The position numbers and the translations under genes were made by a program. From the NCBI RefSeq assembly GCF_030489605.1, contig NZ_JAUKFY010000005.1, positions 124,001-188,000 on the forward strand: 64,000 bases of DNA, read 5' to 3'. The notes under the pieces are model-generated. The model searched no databases, was not told the DNA's origin, and saw only the letters and a program-made list of their open reading frames with translations. Numbering within the stretch: position 1 is the stretch's first letter; each line of letters begins with the position of its first letter. Below are positions 1 to 8,718 of the stretch, in pieces. The DNA is from Brevibacillus laterosporus. Lineage in GTDB: Bacteria > Bacillota > Bacilli > Brevibacillales > Brevibacillaceae.

Positions 1-227
1 GGGATGTTCATAACAAAGAGCATAAGAAACAGACCCAAGATGGCAAAGATGATTTGTCTTTTTGCGAAGTACAAACCGTCACCTAGACAATAATCACAAC
101 CTTTGGATGTCAATATTCCGGTTTGAGCATAGATGTAGCTGGAGCTCATTACCATCGTAATGCCAAAGCCTACAAGTAGAACTGTTAAAAAAAGTAGGAG
201 AAAATCTGGTACGCCCCGAGTTTTCAT
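1..227 (-). CDS. FtsW/RodA/SpoVE-family protein, N-terminal part (cut by window edge)
   Basis: Reading the minus strand from an ATG at 225-227 gives 75 open codons running off the left edge. The peptide starts MKTRGVPDFLLLFLTVLLVG, a first membrane segment. It continues with the family's MSSSY motif, a short extracellular loop, the GDGLYFAKRQ motif and a second membrane segment. FtsW/SpoVE/RodA proteins are SEDS peptidoglycan glycosyltransferases of division, elongation or the spore cortex. The loop carries two cysteines (KGCDYCLGDG) that I do not expect in standard FtsW. An AGGGGTG ribosome site lies about 12 bases upstream. Which paralogue it is cannot be decided from the N-terminus. Confidence 0.85.
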   Translation of the reverse strand, partial: MKTRGVPDFLLLFLTVLLVGFGITMVMSSSYIYAQTGILTSKGCDYCLGDGLYFAKRQIIFAILGLFLMLFVMNI

Positions 228-320
228 TGAAAAAGAAATCACCCCTAGAAATGAAACAGAGAGGTGGGTATGTCCTCTCTGCTTGTGTAAAGTATTTGAA
301 CAAACTGAACCTTCATACTG

Positions 321-659
321 TTATGCTAATTTGTCTTTTAAACCTTGTAAAACCTGTTTTGCATTGTTGAGTACGCCATCTGGCATAGGACAGTCATAAT
401 CGATTCCATGCGGGAACAGATGCTTGCCAATGAATGGCTCGTCCAATTTTAATACAGTGTCTGGATCTTCCATTTTGCCTTCTACACAATGTGCTTGAAT
501 GCGAAGATAGTACGTGGTGTCTCTATCCTTTAGCTTGTAATCGTAGGTTGCATGGTTATAATCCCAAGCAAAACGCGTGAAACCTAAGCTATCCATAGCA
601 ATGTCTAAGTCGGCTAGAGTTCCTTGTTGACCGCCGATTCCCGTTTCTTTGAGAAGCAT
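321..659 (-). CDS. YugN-like family protein
   Basis: 112 residues. The pattern of a hydrophobic LGF segment, then WDYNHATYDYKL, then YYLRI, then IGKHLFPHG is that of the YugN-like family of Bacillales, whose function is unknown. I start at ATG 657-659 because GAAGGAGGAAGG lies just upstream; the longer open frame to 1049 is only read-through over the divergent CBS gene. No signal peptide or membrane segment is visible, so it is probably cytoplasmic. It is transcribed divergently from the CBS gene at 814, with about 150 bases between them for both promoters. Confidence 0.8.
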   Translation of the reverse strand: MLLKETGIGGQQGTLADLDIAMDSLGFTRFAWDYNHATYDYKLKDRDTTYYLRIQAHCVEGKMEDPDTVLKLDEPFIGKHLFPHGIDYDCPMPDGVLNNAKQVLQGLKDKLA

Positions 660-813
660 TCTGCCTTCCTCCTTCGTGATATTCACTCCCTTATGATAGT
701 AGGTTTTTCCTGATTGTGCAATGATTATGAGACGTAAAAAATAGCTCGATTGCATGAAAGAATACAGGAGGGGGGAAACTAACCTTTGTTTAAGAACGGA
801 AGGAGGAAGAAAA

Positions 814-1248
814 ATGGCAAAAAGAACACTACGTGAAATCATGACAGAGAACCTGGCTACCGTTACATTATTGGATAATGTATATGAAGTAGCAGTGAAA
901 ATGAGAGATTGGAACGTTGGCGTTATCCCAGTTGTGAATGAGCAAAATGATGTTATCGGAGTAATCACAGACCGTGATATCGTCATTCGTGGTCTGGCTG
1001 AAAAGCACCAAGGCTCTACCAAAATTGAAGAGGTTATGAGCACAGACATCGTGCTGGGTACCCCAGAAATGACCGTGGATGCAGCAGCTAAGCTGATGGC
1101 TCAGCATCAAATTCGTCGTCTGCCAGTAGTTGACAACGGAAAATTAGTTGGTATTGTAGCGATTGGAGACATGGCAATCCGCAACATTTTACAAGATGAA
1201 GCTGGAGAGGCGTTAGCAGAGATTTCAGAAACAGCTTCACGCCATTAA
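814..1248 (+). CDS. CBS-domain pair protein
   Basis: 144 residues made almost entirely of two CBS motifs. The first (about residues 7-65) contains VGVIPVV and GVITDRDIVIRG; the second (about 73-130) contains IRRLPVVDNGKLVGIVAIGD. Two CBS motifs form a Bateman module that binds adenosine-type nucleotides. Stand-alone proteins of this kind (YhcV-like in Bacillus) are thought to be nucleotide or stress sensors, but the ligand here is unknown. The start is the ATG after GGAAGGAGGAAGA; the upstream in-frame ATG at 754 has no comparable site. A hairpin terminator follows at 1276, so the gene is probably monocistronic. Confidence 0.88.
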   Translation: MAKRTLREIMTENLATVTLLDNVYEVAVKMRDWNVGVIPVVNEQNDVIGVITDRDIVIRGLAEKHQGSTKIEEVMSTDIVLGTPEMTVDAAAKLMAQHQIRRLPVVDNGKLVGIVAIGDMAIRNILQDEAGEALAEISETASRH

Positions 1249-1275
1249 ATTTTAAAATGAAGAGAGCATTTGTGG

Positions 1276-1301
1276 GCACTCGAAAAACGAGTGTCTTTTT
1301 C
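1276..1301 (+). terminator. Intrinsic terminator after the CBS gene
   Basis: GCACTCG and CGAGTGT pair around an A-rich loop and are followed by CTTTTTC. Confidence 0.75.
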
Positions 1302-1404
1302 TATTTCAATTTTCTGTGTCACTCCATAATATTTGGGCTTGTCTTTTTTGGACCCAATTTATTCCTTTCGCATAGGCTGTAACGAAGAGGAAAGGAGGGT
1401 CCAC

Positions 1405-1515
1405 ATGGGTTTTTTCGATTTTGACTTCTTAAATGGAGATAACGAGGAACTGATATGGATCATCATAATTGTCGTGGTTTTATTTTTACTACTCGTTGAT
1501 TGGGACTGGGAATAA
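1405..1515 (+). CDS. Small hydrophobic membrane protein
   Basis: 36 residues: an acidic, Phe-rich start (MGFFDFDFLNGDNEE), one strongly hydrophobic segment of Ile, Val and Leu, and the end DWDWE. AAAGGAGGG sits at a good distance before this ATG, so I prefer it to the upstream in-frame ATG at 1333. A hairpin terminator follows directly. The layout of a single membrane segment between acidic ends recalls the tiny membrane or spore proteins common in Bacillales, but I do not recognise the family. The strong ribosome site and dedicated terminator support a real gene. Confidence 0.6.
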   Translation: MGFFDFDFLNGDNEELIWIIIIVVVLFLLLVDWDWE

Positions 1516-1531
1516 TGACCGGATAAAAAGG

Positions 1532-1562
1532 CGGCCTACCAAGATGTTGTGGGTCGTTTTTT
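1532..1562 (+). terminator. Intrinsic terminator
   Basis: CGGCCTAC pairs with GTGGGTCG (two G-T pairs) and is followed by six T. Confidence 0.7.
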
Positions 1563-1652
1563 GCTTTAAAAGAATAGAAAAACTGTAGACAAGCACGTAT
1601 GTTTGGTATGATGGGAAAGGTGGAAATAATCAAAAAGCATGGAGGATTTGTC

Positions 1653-2420
1653 ATGAGAACAATGTTTACCAAAACGAAGCATTTATTAGCCATCTTTTCC
1701 CTTGGCGTTGCCTTAACGGTAAGTGGATGCGCCACTGAAAAAGACAAGCAAGAAAACAACGAGCCTACTCCCAATGGAAAAATGAAAGTTAAAATAGAGA
1801 GAGTGGTCGATGGGGATACCTTTAAAACAACAAAGGGCGATAAGGTAAGGCTAATCGGAGTGGATACACCAGAGACTGTAAAGCCCAATACTCCTGTACA
1901 GCCATATGGAAAAGAAGCGAGTAACTATTCGAAAAATATGCTGGAAGGCAAGGAGGTCACTCTTCAATTTGATGTTCAGCCTCTCGATAAATATCAAAGA
2001 TTATTAGCTTATGTTTATTTAGAAGATGGCACATTCTATAATGAGCATCTTGTACATGAAGGTTACGCTCGTATCATGACAGTTCCACCTAATGTAGCCC
2101 AATCGGAAGTGTTCTTAAAGGCAGAACAGGATGCTAGAGAAAACAATCGCGGGCTCTGGGCCTTGGATGTTTATCAGAAATCGGACCAGGATAAGAAAAA
2201 GAATACATCCTCGAAGAAGCAAAAGAGTCAATCTGATCAAAAAGAAAGTGCCTTGCAAAAGGACAGCGGCAAGCAGCAAATCAAAGGAAATATTAATTCA
2301 AAGGGTGAAAAAATCTATCATGTGCCTGGTGGACGTTATTATGAGCAAACAAAACCAGAAGAGTGGTTTGATACCGAAGAGGCTGCAATAAAAGCAGGAT
2401 TCAGAAAATCAAAGGAATAA
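1653..2420 (+). CDS. Lipoprotein thermonuclease (staphylococcal nuclease-like) with C-terminal sunset-type domain
   Basis: 255 residues. The N-terminus is a lipoprotein signal ending VSGC (Cys26), so it is probably anchored outside the membrane. Residues of about 42-170 form an SNase fold: VVDGDTFK, then [10 protein letters not shown] carrying the catalytic Arg, Asp and Glu, and [11 protein letters not shown] carrying the second Arg. SNase enzymes hydrolyse DNA and RNA with calcium. A Lys/Ser/Gln-rich linker leads to about 45 residues with [18 protein letters not shown], the pattern of the small sunset domain often found on secreted nucleases. The start is ATG after GGAGG; the ATG at 1599 lies before the natural signal peptide. 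It resembles B. subtilis YncB/YokF. Confidence 0.9.
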   Translation: MRTMFTKTKHLLAIFSLGVALTVSGCATEKDKQENNEPTPNGKMKVKIERVVDGDTFKTTKGDKVRLIGVDTPETVKPNTPVQPYGKEASNYSKNMLEGKEVTLQFDVQPLDKYQRLLAYVYLEDGTFYNEHLVHEGYARIMTVPPNVAQSEVFLKAEQDARENNRGLWALDVYQKSDQDKKKNTSSKKQKSQSDQKESALQKDSGKQQIKGNINSKGEKIYHVPGGRYYEQTKPEEWFDTEEAAIKAGFRKSKE

Positions 2421-2484
2421 CATTTTGATGATTGTTTGAATATTATAATGTTATCTGATACACTACGAGTAGAGAGAGCGGAAA

Positions 2485-4914
2485 ATGAGGTGCTGCGGGA
2501 TGAGGAAAAATCTGAATCATAAGCATAATGGACAAGAAAAAAACTCCAATTATTCTCACGTAGAACATCAAGATAACGAAATTGTAACGAAAACTTGTTG
2601 TGGTGAACAGGGGCATCATTCCCATGCAGATCCCCATCAGCACGAGCATTGTCAAGATACAGGTCACTTTCATCAAGACCATCAACACAAAAATCATAGT
2701 CACGATCACGAACATCATAAACACACTCGTCACGAACATAATCATGCTGGACATTCACACGGTGCAGGATGCTGTTTTGCCCAACATGAAATGGCGACGA
2801 ATGAATTAGCCAATAAACCTGCTGCACAGGTATATCATATTGAGGGCATGGATTGCGGCTCCTGCGCATTGACGTTACAAAAGCATGTGCAGAAAAGCCT
2901 GAACATGTCTGAAGTGGAAGTAAACTTTAGCACAGCTAAAATGCGCTTGGGAAAAAAGGCTAATGTTGAACAAGTTCTCCAAGCTATTGCGGAAGCTGGT
3001 TACAAAGGTACATATCAAGACGGAAATGATCGCTTGGCTAGTGTTGAACCAGAAGCTTGGTGGAGAAACGAGGCGGTTTGGCGTACGGGAACAGCAGGCT
3101 TTTTTATTCTGGTAGGGCTTTTGCTTCATGCATTCCAGTTAGATATGCTGGGGAATGGTGCTTATGCTGTAGCTATGGTGGTTGCTGGTTTAAAACCATT
3201 AAAAGCCGCCTGGTATGCTCTGAAAAGCAAATCAGCCGATATGAACCTGCTGATGAGCTTAGCGGCAATAGGGGCAGCTTTTATTGGGGAATGGTTAGAA
3301 GGGGCAACGGTTGTTTTCTTATTTGGACTTGGGAACGCTTTGCAAACCCTATCTATCAATAAAACGCGTCAATCTATCCGCTCCTTACTACGTTTAGCAC
3401 CAAAGGAAGCGCTGGTATACAGAGGACAGGAATGGGTTAGTATCCCAGTAAAAGATGTAAAAGTTGGAGAGCGCTTATTAATCAAAGCAGGTGAAGGAAT
3501 TCCTCTTGATGGGTTTATCGTGAAAGGAATTTCAACGTTTAATCAGGCGCCGATCACTGGGGAATCCATGCCAGTTGACAAAGGCGTAGGTGACAATCTT
3601 TTTGCCGGTAGTATAAACGAAACTGACGCAGTTGAGATGGAAGTCACGAAGATCGGCTCCGATTCGACTTTAGCTCGCATCATTCATTTAGTGGAGGAAG
3701 CACAGGAGAAGAAGGCTCCAACAGAGCAATTCGTAGAGAAATTTGCTAGAATTTATACTCCAATTGTCATTGTAGTGGCCCTAGCTGTTATCGTTTTGCC
3801 TCCTTTATTTACGGGAGAGTGGCAACATTGGTTTTACCGGGGCTTGGAGCTATTGGTTATCGCTTGCCCTTGCGCCTTAGTGATTTCGACTCCGGTTGCA
3901 GTAGTGTCAGCTATTGGCAGTGCGGCGCGTCAGGGTGTGCTTATTAAGGGTGGAGCTGCCTTGGAGATTATTGGCCATTTAAAGCAAGTGGCTTTTGACA
4001 AGACTGGTACAATCACAACAGGAAAATTACAGGTCGAAAAAATTCTTACTCTTCAGGAACGCACAGAGGCAGAAATTCTTGAAAAGGCAGCCATGATCGA
4101 GCAATCCTCACATCATCCCATTGCTACAGCTATCCTGTTGCAGGCAAGGGAAAATGGCATTCTCCCGCAGAATTCTGATCATCATCAAACCATTGTTGGT
4201 AAGGGTGCTAGTGCCACACAGTCAGGAATCACGTATTTGGCTGGGAATGAAAAGCTGTTTACCGAATATGAAGTTGAGCTGGGGCTTTTACAAGAACAGG
4301 TTAAAGAAGAACAACAAGCTGGCAAAACGATCGTATTAGTGGGGACAACAAAAGAAATTTGGGGTGCTCTTATCATATCTGATACTATTCGCCCAACAAG
4401 CCAACAGGTGATGCAGCAATTACAAGGCATTGGGGTAAAAACCTTGTTGCTCACGGGAGATAATGCCGGAGCGGCACAGCATATGGCTCAAAAAGTGGGA
4501 ATAGGACACGTACAAGCTGGATTGTTGCCAGAAGATAAGCTGGAGGCAATTAAGGTAGCTAAAGAGCGAGAAGGTGGCACGATCGCAATGGTGGGTGACG
4601 GTATTAATGATGCCCCAGCTTTAGCTACTGCAGATGTAGGCATTGCGATGGGAGGAGCAGGGACAGATACTGCGATGGAAACAGCAGGTATCGTATTGAT
4701 GGCTGATGACCTAGAAAAACTACCGTATGTAATTAGACTTAGCCAGCAAGCGTTAGCGATTATCAAGCAAAACATATATTTCTCTCTGTTGATCAAAGCG
4801 ATTGCACTGCTTTTGATCATCCCAAACTGGCTCACATTGTGGATGGCCGTCATTAGTGATACAGGAGCAGCAATGATCGTCATTCTTAATAGCATGAGGC
4901 TATTGAGAAAGTGA
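2485..4914 (+). CDS. Zinc/cadmium-type P1B ATPase with long His-rich N-terminus (CadA/ZntA-like)
   Basis: 809 residues. Residues of about 12-100 are packed with His, with CC pairs near 35 and at the end of the stretch. A heavy-metal-associated domain follows with MDCGSC. The catalytic body has TGES, the intramembrane CPC motif ([10 protein letters not shown]), phosphorylated Asp505 in DKTGT, the SSHHP nucleotide site and GDGINDAP. The last helix holds ISDTGAA with an Asp, typical of Zn/Cd/Pb (P1B-2) rather than copper pumps. It should export Zn2+, Cd2+ or Pb2+ across the membrane using ATP. The His-rich tail would bind or sense metal. No ArsR/CadC-type regulator gene is adjacent. The ribosome site (GAGCGG) is modest. 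Confidence 0.93.
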   Translation: MRCCGMRKNLNHKHNGQEKNSNYSHVEHQDNEIVTKTCCGEQGHHSHADPHQHEHCQDTGHFHQDHQHKNHSHDHEHHKHTRHEHNHAGHSHGAGCCFAQHEMATNELANKPAAQVYHIEGMDCGSCALTLQKHVQKSLNMSEVEVNFSTAKMRLGKKANVEQVLQAIAEAGYKGTYQDGNDRLASVEPEAWWRNEAVWRTGTAGFFILVGLLLHAFQLDMLGNGAYAVAMVVAGLKPLKAAWYALKSKSADMNLLMSLAAIGAAFIGEWLEGATVVFLFGLGNALQTLSINKTRQSIRSLLRLAPKEALVYRGQEWVSIPVKDVKVGERLLIKAGEGIPLDGFIVKGISTFNQAPITGESMPVDKGVGDNLFAGSINETDAVEMEVTKIGSDSTLARIIHLVEEAQEKKAPTEQFVEKFARIYTPIVIVVALAVIVLPPLFTGEWQHWFYRGLELLVIACPCALVISTPVAVVSAIGSAARQGVLIKGGAALEIIGHLKQVAFDKTGTITTGKLQVEKILTLQERTEAEILEKAAMIEQSSHHPIATAILLQARENGILPQNSDHHQTIVGKGASATQSGITYLAGNEKLFTEYEVELGLLQEQVKEEQQAGKTIVLVGTTKEIWGALIISDTIRPTSQQVMQQLQGIGVKTLLLTGDNAGAAQHMAQKVGIGHVQAGLLPEDKLEAIKVAKEREGGTIAMVGDGINDAPALATADVGIAMGGAGTDTAMETAGIVLMADDLEKLPYVIRLSQQALAIIKQNIYFSLLIKAIALLLIIPNWLTLWMAVISDTGAAMIVILNSMRLLRK

Positions 4915-5036
4915 TTTTTACAAGAGAATAAATGACTCTTGTTAACTTGATCGACGAAGTGGACGATTTGTGGCATAAACAGGGGAAAACAGGGCACTCT
5001 AGGGCTATATTCACCAAAAAGTAAGGAGTGTCCTGT

Positions 5037-5468
5037 ATGATCCAAAAATTGCGTGGGCGACGTTTTTACTTATTTATTTTGTTTGTAGCTATTTTAGAGC
5101 TATCCATGATGGGATTGCATTCATTGGAAGGAAAAAAGGCAACGCACAGCAATCAGACACATGTACTTGCTGAGGAAGTGAAGAAGCCCTCTCTTGTCGT
5201 GGAACATCAGGTTAAAGGGAATGATCTGGAATTAAAATTGATTGTTCAAGGGTTCCAGTTCTCATTGGAAAACATGGGAAAAGAAAATAAAGACGGTGAA
5301 GGCCATGTTCATTTGTATGTAGATGGGAAAAAGATAGCCAAGATTTTTGGCCCGCAATTTACCTTAGCGGATGTGGCTCCCGGTAAGCACAAAATAGAAG
5401 TGGAATTAGCCCATAACAACCATGAATCATATGGTGTCAAACAGACCTTTGAGATCGTAGTCAACTAA
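5037..5468 (+). CDS. Small exported protein of unknown function, possibly metal-related
   Basis: 143 residues, starting at ATG 5037 after GTAAGGAG. The N-terminus has a basic stretch followed by a hydrophobic segment (FYLFILFVAILELSMMG), so the protein is exported or membrane-anchored. The rest is a predicted beta domain with the sequence GEGHVHLYVDGKKIAKIFGP, then LADVAPGKHKIEVELAHNNHE. The GHVHLYVDG...PGKH...NHE arrangement of histidines recalls small periplasmic or extracellular domains suspected of binding copper or other metals; that is analogy only. It lies about 120 bases after the Zn/Cd ATPase and shares its direction, so a joint metal role is possible but not shown. Confidence 0.65.
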   Translation: MIQKLRGRRFYLFILFVAILELSMMGLHSLEGKKATHSNQTHVLAEEVKKPSLVVEHQVKGNDLELKLIVQGFQFSLENMGKENKDGEGHVHLYVDGKKIAKIFGPQFTLADVAPGKHKIEVELAHNNHESYGVKQTFEIVVN

Positions 5469-5511
5469 GCAAATGAAAAAGAGAGTCTCATGAGGCTTTC
5501 GCTTACATAGG

Positions 5512-5553
5512 AAAAAGCTGTGGAGTCCATGAAAGACCATCCACAGCTTTTTG
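5512..5553. terminator. Bidirectional terminator
   Basis: AAAAAGCTGTGGA and TCCACAGCTTTTT form a long stem between two converging genes, with A and T runs usable on both strands. Confidence 0.85.
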
Positions 5554-5575
5554 CTTTTTGTTCTGTTGTTCGTTA

Positions 5576-6031
5576 TTATAGGTAGTTTACGGTTACGTGT
5601 TGTGCATCTTGAGGTAAGGTAATCACCGTAGTTGGGTAGGTAATTACTTGAAGCAGCATTGATTTTTGAGGTCGCTCTTCTACGACATGGATGACATAAG
5701 TTCCGTCAGTCTCTTGCTGGACCTTGTCAACCTTGATAGAATAGCCACTGGTAGGGCGCTCACCAAGCGCAATGGCTACATAGGTGAGATCATTTTCATG
5801 AATCAGTCGATAGCCGCCCTGTTCTTGTATATCGGCAAGCGCCAGATCTACAGAAGCAGGGTAGGGAGTAGGAGCAGTGCTAAAATCACTCATAGATACA
5901 ACTCCTTTTTGGTTAGACTGTTGAATATTGTGAGGCAAAGAGATATCCTGAGCTGTTGCAGTTGGGGTCGTGTTGATGTAGGAGATCAGGATTCCTCCCA
6001 TTAGCAATAGACCTGCTAATACATGTTTCAT
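5576..6031 (-). CDS. Exported PrcB-like (protease complex) domain protein
   Basis: 151 residues with a cleavable-looking signal peptide (MKHVLAGLLLMGGILISYI, Ala-rich region following). The C-terminal 80 residues contain ALGERPTSGYSIKV, VVEERP and QVITYPTTVITLP, the pattern of the PrcB C-terminal domain. PrcB was named from a dentilisin protease complex subunit, and the fold is found in many exported Gram-positive proteins whose partners are unknown. AGGAGGAATAGAG precedes the ATG. It is transcribed alone and diverges from the gene at 6087. Extracellular location is inference from the signal peptide; no catalytic residues are evident. Confidence 0.75.
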   Translation of the reverse strand: MKHVLAGLLLMGGILISYINTTPTATAQDISLPHNIQQSNQKGVVSMSDFSTAPTPYPASVDLALADIQEQGGYRLIHENDLTYVAIALGERPTSGYSIKVDKVQQETDGTYVIHVVEERPQKSMLLQVITYPTTVITLPQDAQHVTVNYL

Positions 6032-6086
6032 TCTCTATTCCTCCTATGATTTCCTCCATCTACCGTTACGAATAGAGGTGAGCTTC

Positions 6087-8042
6087 GTGAATTTATATAA
6101 ATGCCTGGATATGTTGTCAGAACGTACAATAGAAGAGATTATCCAGGAACAGAACCGCCGATTAAGCATGAAATGCGGCAAATCTTTAATGAACCGACTG
6201 CAGGATACAAGCTTCTGTCAATCATTATGGGAAGCACTAACAGAACACGAGCGTCAAGCAGTATCTCTTTTTTATACAAATGCCCAACAGGGATTTATAC
6301 GTAAGCGTGAATTTGAGACAATTACTCAGCAAGATATTTTGTTAACTGCAGGTCTTACAAAGCTACGTCGGCTAGGTATTATTTATACGGTTCGAAAAAT
6401 GTGGAGCGAGATAGGCTATATGATGCCATTCGAATTACGTAAAAATATATACGCCTTTAGTAGCCATACATACAAAAAAGGGATAGTACCATCAGTAAAA
6501 GAGGAAGCCATCCCGCATGTATTTTCCTATTCATTTCCAGCAGGGCGCGGTATCCATATGGACATGCTTGCCTTTCTGCTGTTCTTAAGAGAACAATCGG
6601 TTTCCCTTACACAAAAAAATGGAATACCCCGGCGAATGCTCCTCAAATGGATGGATCGCATTTCTTTGAGAGATGAACATATGCGGGGTTGGTTTTCTAG
6701 TCTTTTGCCGTCTGAAGTAAAGGTAGATGATCAAACGCCCGTTTCTTTTCTCTTTGATCTATCCTTACGAATGCGGCTTGTCTATTTACAAGATAAAAGA
6801 ATTTGCCTGCATCACGCAATATTAAATGATTGGTTACGAAAGAAAAATGTGGAACAAATTGAGGATATCAAAGCAAACTTATTACGATACTACGCGCCAA
6901 AAGAGTCATGGCAAGAAGGATTTCTGTTTGAATTGCAATTGCTCGATAAAGAATGGTACAGGGTAGACGAGATTCTTTCTAAGCTAAGAAAGATGGGCTA
7001 CAGGCTACCAGAACAGGCTCAGGAGCAATTGAAAAAGGCCTGGTTACATCCTTTGCTTGGTTTTGGCTTAGTTCAATTAGGCGAAGATAATGAACAAAAT
7101 CTGTGGATTCGCCATAATCCGTATCATCAGGATCAGGAGGATCATCAGCCTAAATGGTATTTGGATTCGACTGGTGAAGTGATGGTTCCTCCGGGTATGA
7201 TGTTAGCTCAGCTGTGGGAGCTGAGCCGTTTGGGAGAAATGAATGTAGCTGGAGATTTTATTACCTGCAATCTAACCTCCCAACGTGTCCAGTCTTACTT
7301 ATCTACAGGAGGAAATGTTGACCAAATCCTTCAGTTTCTCCACGAGCATACAGCGCATCCAGTGCCGGACTCTGTCGCGCAACTCCTCATAAAATGGTCA
7401 GAGGAAGCGAAACAGCTCTCCTATGAGCAGGTGATTCGGTTTAAAACGACCAGCCCTGCTTTGTTAGCTGAATTACGTGAAATAGGAATTCTTGCCCCAT
7501 TTATGTCGGAGGTAATTTCGCCTGTAGCTTTTTTACTTCCTGAAAGTAAATTAGAGGAATTTATCTCCTTGCTTAGGGAATGTGGGTATGAGCCGCAGTC
7601 AGGGGAAATCCGGCGTTTTCAGGCTTTAGGCTCCTGTTTCGATGAGAATATCTCGGATAACAATCACATTCCATCAGAGATAAACCTAGATAGAGAAGGC
7701 TTTTTCCCCTTGGTAACACCCTTTCTTGATTTTAAGGTTGAAAATGTTTTTCCTGATGTCGGTGAAGCAATCCCGGGTCTATCAACCTTGCCAAAAATGT
7801 GGACAGAACATTATCAAGGCTATCATCCGAATACGATGCGCTTGATGCTAAAACGAGCACAGGAGCTTCGATTGGAGGTACAATGCCAAACGCATCGACA
7901 GGATGAATGGACGGGCAGAGTACAGGAGATAGCATTGGAACATGGTTACTGGCAAGTACATATGATGTCAAAAGATAAATTTTGGAAAGAAAAAGTAGAT
8001 GAGATATCGCGGCTACGTATCTTGATTCCAGCGTACTTATAG
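6087..8042 (+). CDS. Helicase-associated (XPB/Ssl2 N-terminal-like) domain protein without a helicase motor
   Basis: 651 residues starting at GTG 6087, chosen because AGAGGTGAG sits seven bases before it; GTG 6078 overlaps that site. The N-terminal third looks like helical or winged-helix material. Around residues 400-500 the sequence STGGNVDQILQFLHEH, then PVPDSVAQLLIKW, then SPALLAELREIGIL matches the repeating pattern of the domain found at the N-terminus of XPB/Ssl2-type helicases. There is no Walker A, DEAH box or helicase motif, so this is an accessory domain alone, possibly for DNA or protein binding. No obvious helicase gene is adjacent. Function unknown. Confidence 0.7.
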   Translation: MNLYKCLDMLSERTIEEIIQEQNRRLSMKCGKSLMNRLQDTSFCQSLWEALTEHERQAVSLFYTNAQQGFIRKREFETITQQDILLTAGLTKLRRLGIIYTVRKMWSEIGYMMPFELRKNIYAFSSHTYKKGIVPSVKEEAIPHVFSYSFPAGRGIHMDMLAFLLFLREQSVSLTQKNGIPRRMLLKWMDRISLRDEHMRGWFSSLLPSEVKVDDQTPVSFLFDLSLRMRLVYLQDKRICLHHAILNDWLRKKNVEQIEDIKANLLRYYAPKESWQEGFLFELQLLDKEWYRVDEILSKLRKMGYRLPEQAQEQLKKAWLHPLLGFGLVQLGEDNEQNLWIRHNPYHQDQEDHQPKWYLDSTGEVMVPPGMMLAQLWELSRLGEMNVAGDFITCNLTSQRVQSYLSTGGNVDQILQFLHEHTAHPVPDSVAQLLIKWSEEAKQLSYEQVIRFKTTSPALLAELREIGILAPFMSEVISPVAFLLPESKLEEFISLLRECGYEPQSGEIRRFQALGSCFDENISDNNHIPSEINLDREGFFPLVTPFLDFKVENVFPDVGEAIPGLSTLPKMWTEHYQGYHPNTMRLMLKRAQELRLEVQCQTHRQDEWTGRVQEIALEHGYWQVHMMSKDKFWKEKVDEISRLRILIPAYL

Positions 8043-8144
8043 GAAAGTCAAGTAAAAAATGTGTGATGTTTAAATCTTTCCTGTGCCTCCATAAGGGGTT
8101 TCGTGCTAAAATAACAGTAGGTTTGCCTGTAAAGGAGGTAAAAC

Positions 8145-8609
8145 ATGATAGATATACCAAGTGAATTAGATATGGCTAGCTTGTTGCATGAGGCTGATCA
8201 TTTAGCCATTATGATAAATGATTCAAAAGAAGTGAATGATTATTTACAAACGAAGCAAGCTATGGAAAATGACGAGACAGTCTTACTATATATCCAGCGC
8301 TTTGAGCGTAAAAAGCAAGACTATGAAGAAGTGCAACGTTTTGGCAAGTATCACCCAGATTTCCACAAGGTAATGGCTGAGATTAGGGAATTAAAGCAGT
8401 CTTATGAAGCGTTGCCAACTGTTCGTGAATTTAAGAAAGCAGAAGCACGCTTAGATCAGCTATTGTATCAAGTAGGTCGGGTTATAGCTGATTCTGTATC
8501 AGAGAGTGTTAAAGTTCCTAGCAATAACCCAATTATGGAGGCAATGGCCAGCGGTTGCGGTACTGGTGGTAGCTGTGGTTGCGGTAATAAAGAAAAGAAA
8601 CACGCTTAA
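8145..8609 (+). CDS. ylbF: YlbF/RicF, subunit of the Y-complex for RNA processing and development
   Basis: 154 residues. The helical YlbF core (residues 10-125: NDYLQTKQAMENDETV, then YHPDFHKV, then EALPTVREFKKAE) is followed by a C-terminal Cys cluster, SGCGTGGSCGCGN. In B. subtilis RicF, with RicA (YmcA) and RicT (YaaT), forms the complex that carries [4Fe-4S] clusters, steers RNase Y mRNA maturation and promotes competence, sporulation and biofilm formation. The preserved cysteines suggest cluster binding here too. The ATG follows AAAGGAGG. As in other Bacillales ylbG comes next, but here a stem-loop region of about 110 bases separates them. Confidence 0.92.
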   Translation: MIDIPSELDMASLLHEADHLAIMINDSKEVNDYLQTKQAMENDETVLLYIQRFERKKQDYEEVQRFGKYHPDFHKVMAEIRELKQSYEALPTVREFKKAEARLDQLLYQVGRVIADSVSESVKVPSNNPIMEAMASGCGTGGSCGCGNKEKKHA

Positions 8610-8624
8610 TAAAAAATACGACAG

Positions 8625-8672
8625 CGCTCATAAAACTACGTCTTATGGCTTGCTAGAAGGCGTAGTTTGAGC
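8625..8672 (+). other. Stem-loop between ylbF and ylbG
   Basis: GCTCA..AAACTACG and CGTAGTTTGAGC can pair around a 20-base loop. There is no T run after it, so it is more likely an mRNA-end or processing structure than a complete terminator. Confidence 0.45.
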
Positions 8673-8718
8673 CTGATTACATAGGATTGTCAGTAGAGGA
8701 AGGAGTTTTCAGGGCACG

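Noticed and set aside
160-399. Plus-strand 79-codon frame near the left edge
   Set aside because: It runs antisense over the FtsW-like gene and the yugN-like 3' end, with no ribosome site and no recognisable sequence.
2500-2870. Plus- and minus-strand frames rich in His, Met or Val over the ATPase N-terminus
   Set aside because: They are shadows caused by the repetitive CAT/CAC codons of the His-rich tail.
4915-5036. CAGGGCACTC and GAGTGTCCTG partial inverted repeat before the small exported protein
   Set aside because: The match is imperfect and the loop is long; ACAAGAG/CTCTTGT at 4920 is also weak. Neither is enough to claim regulation.
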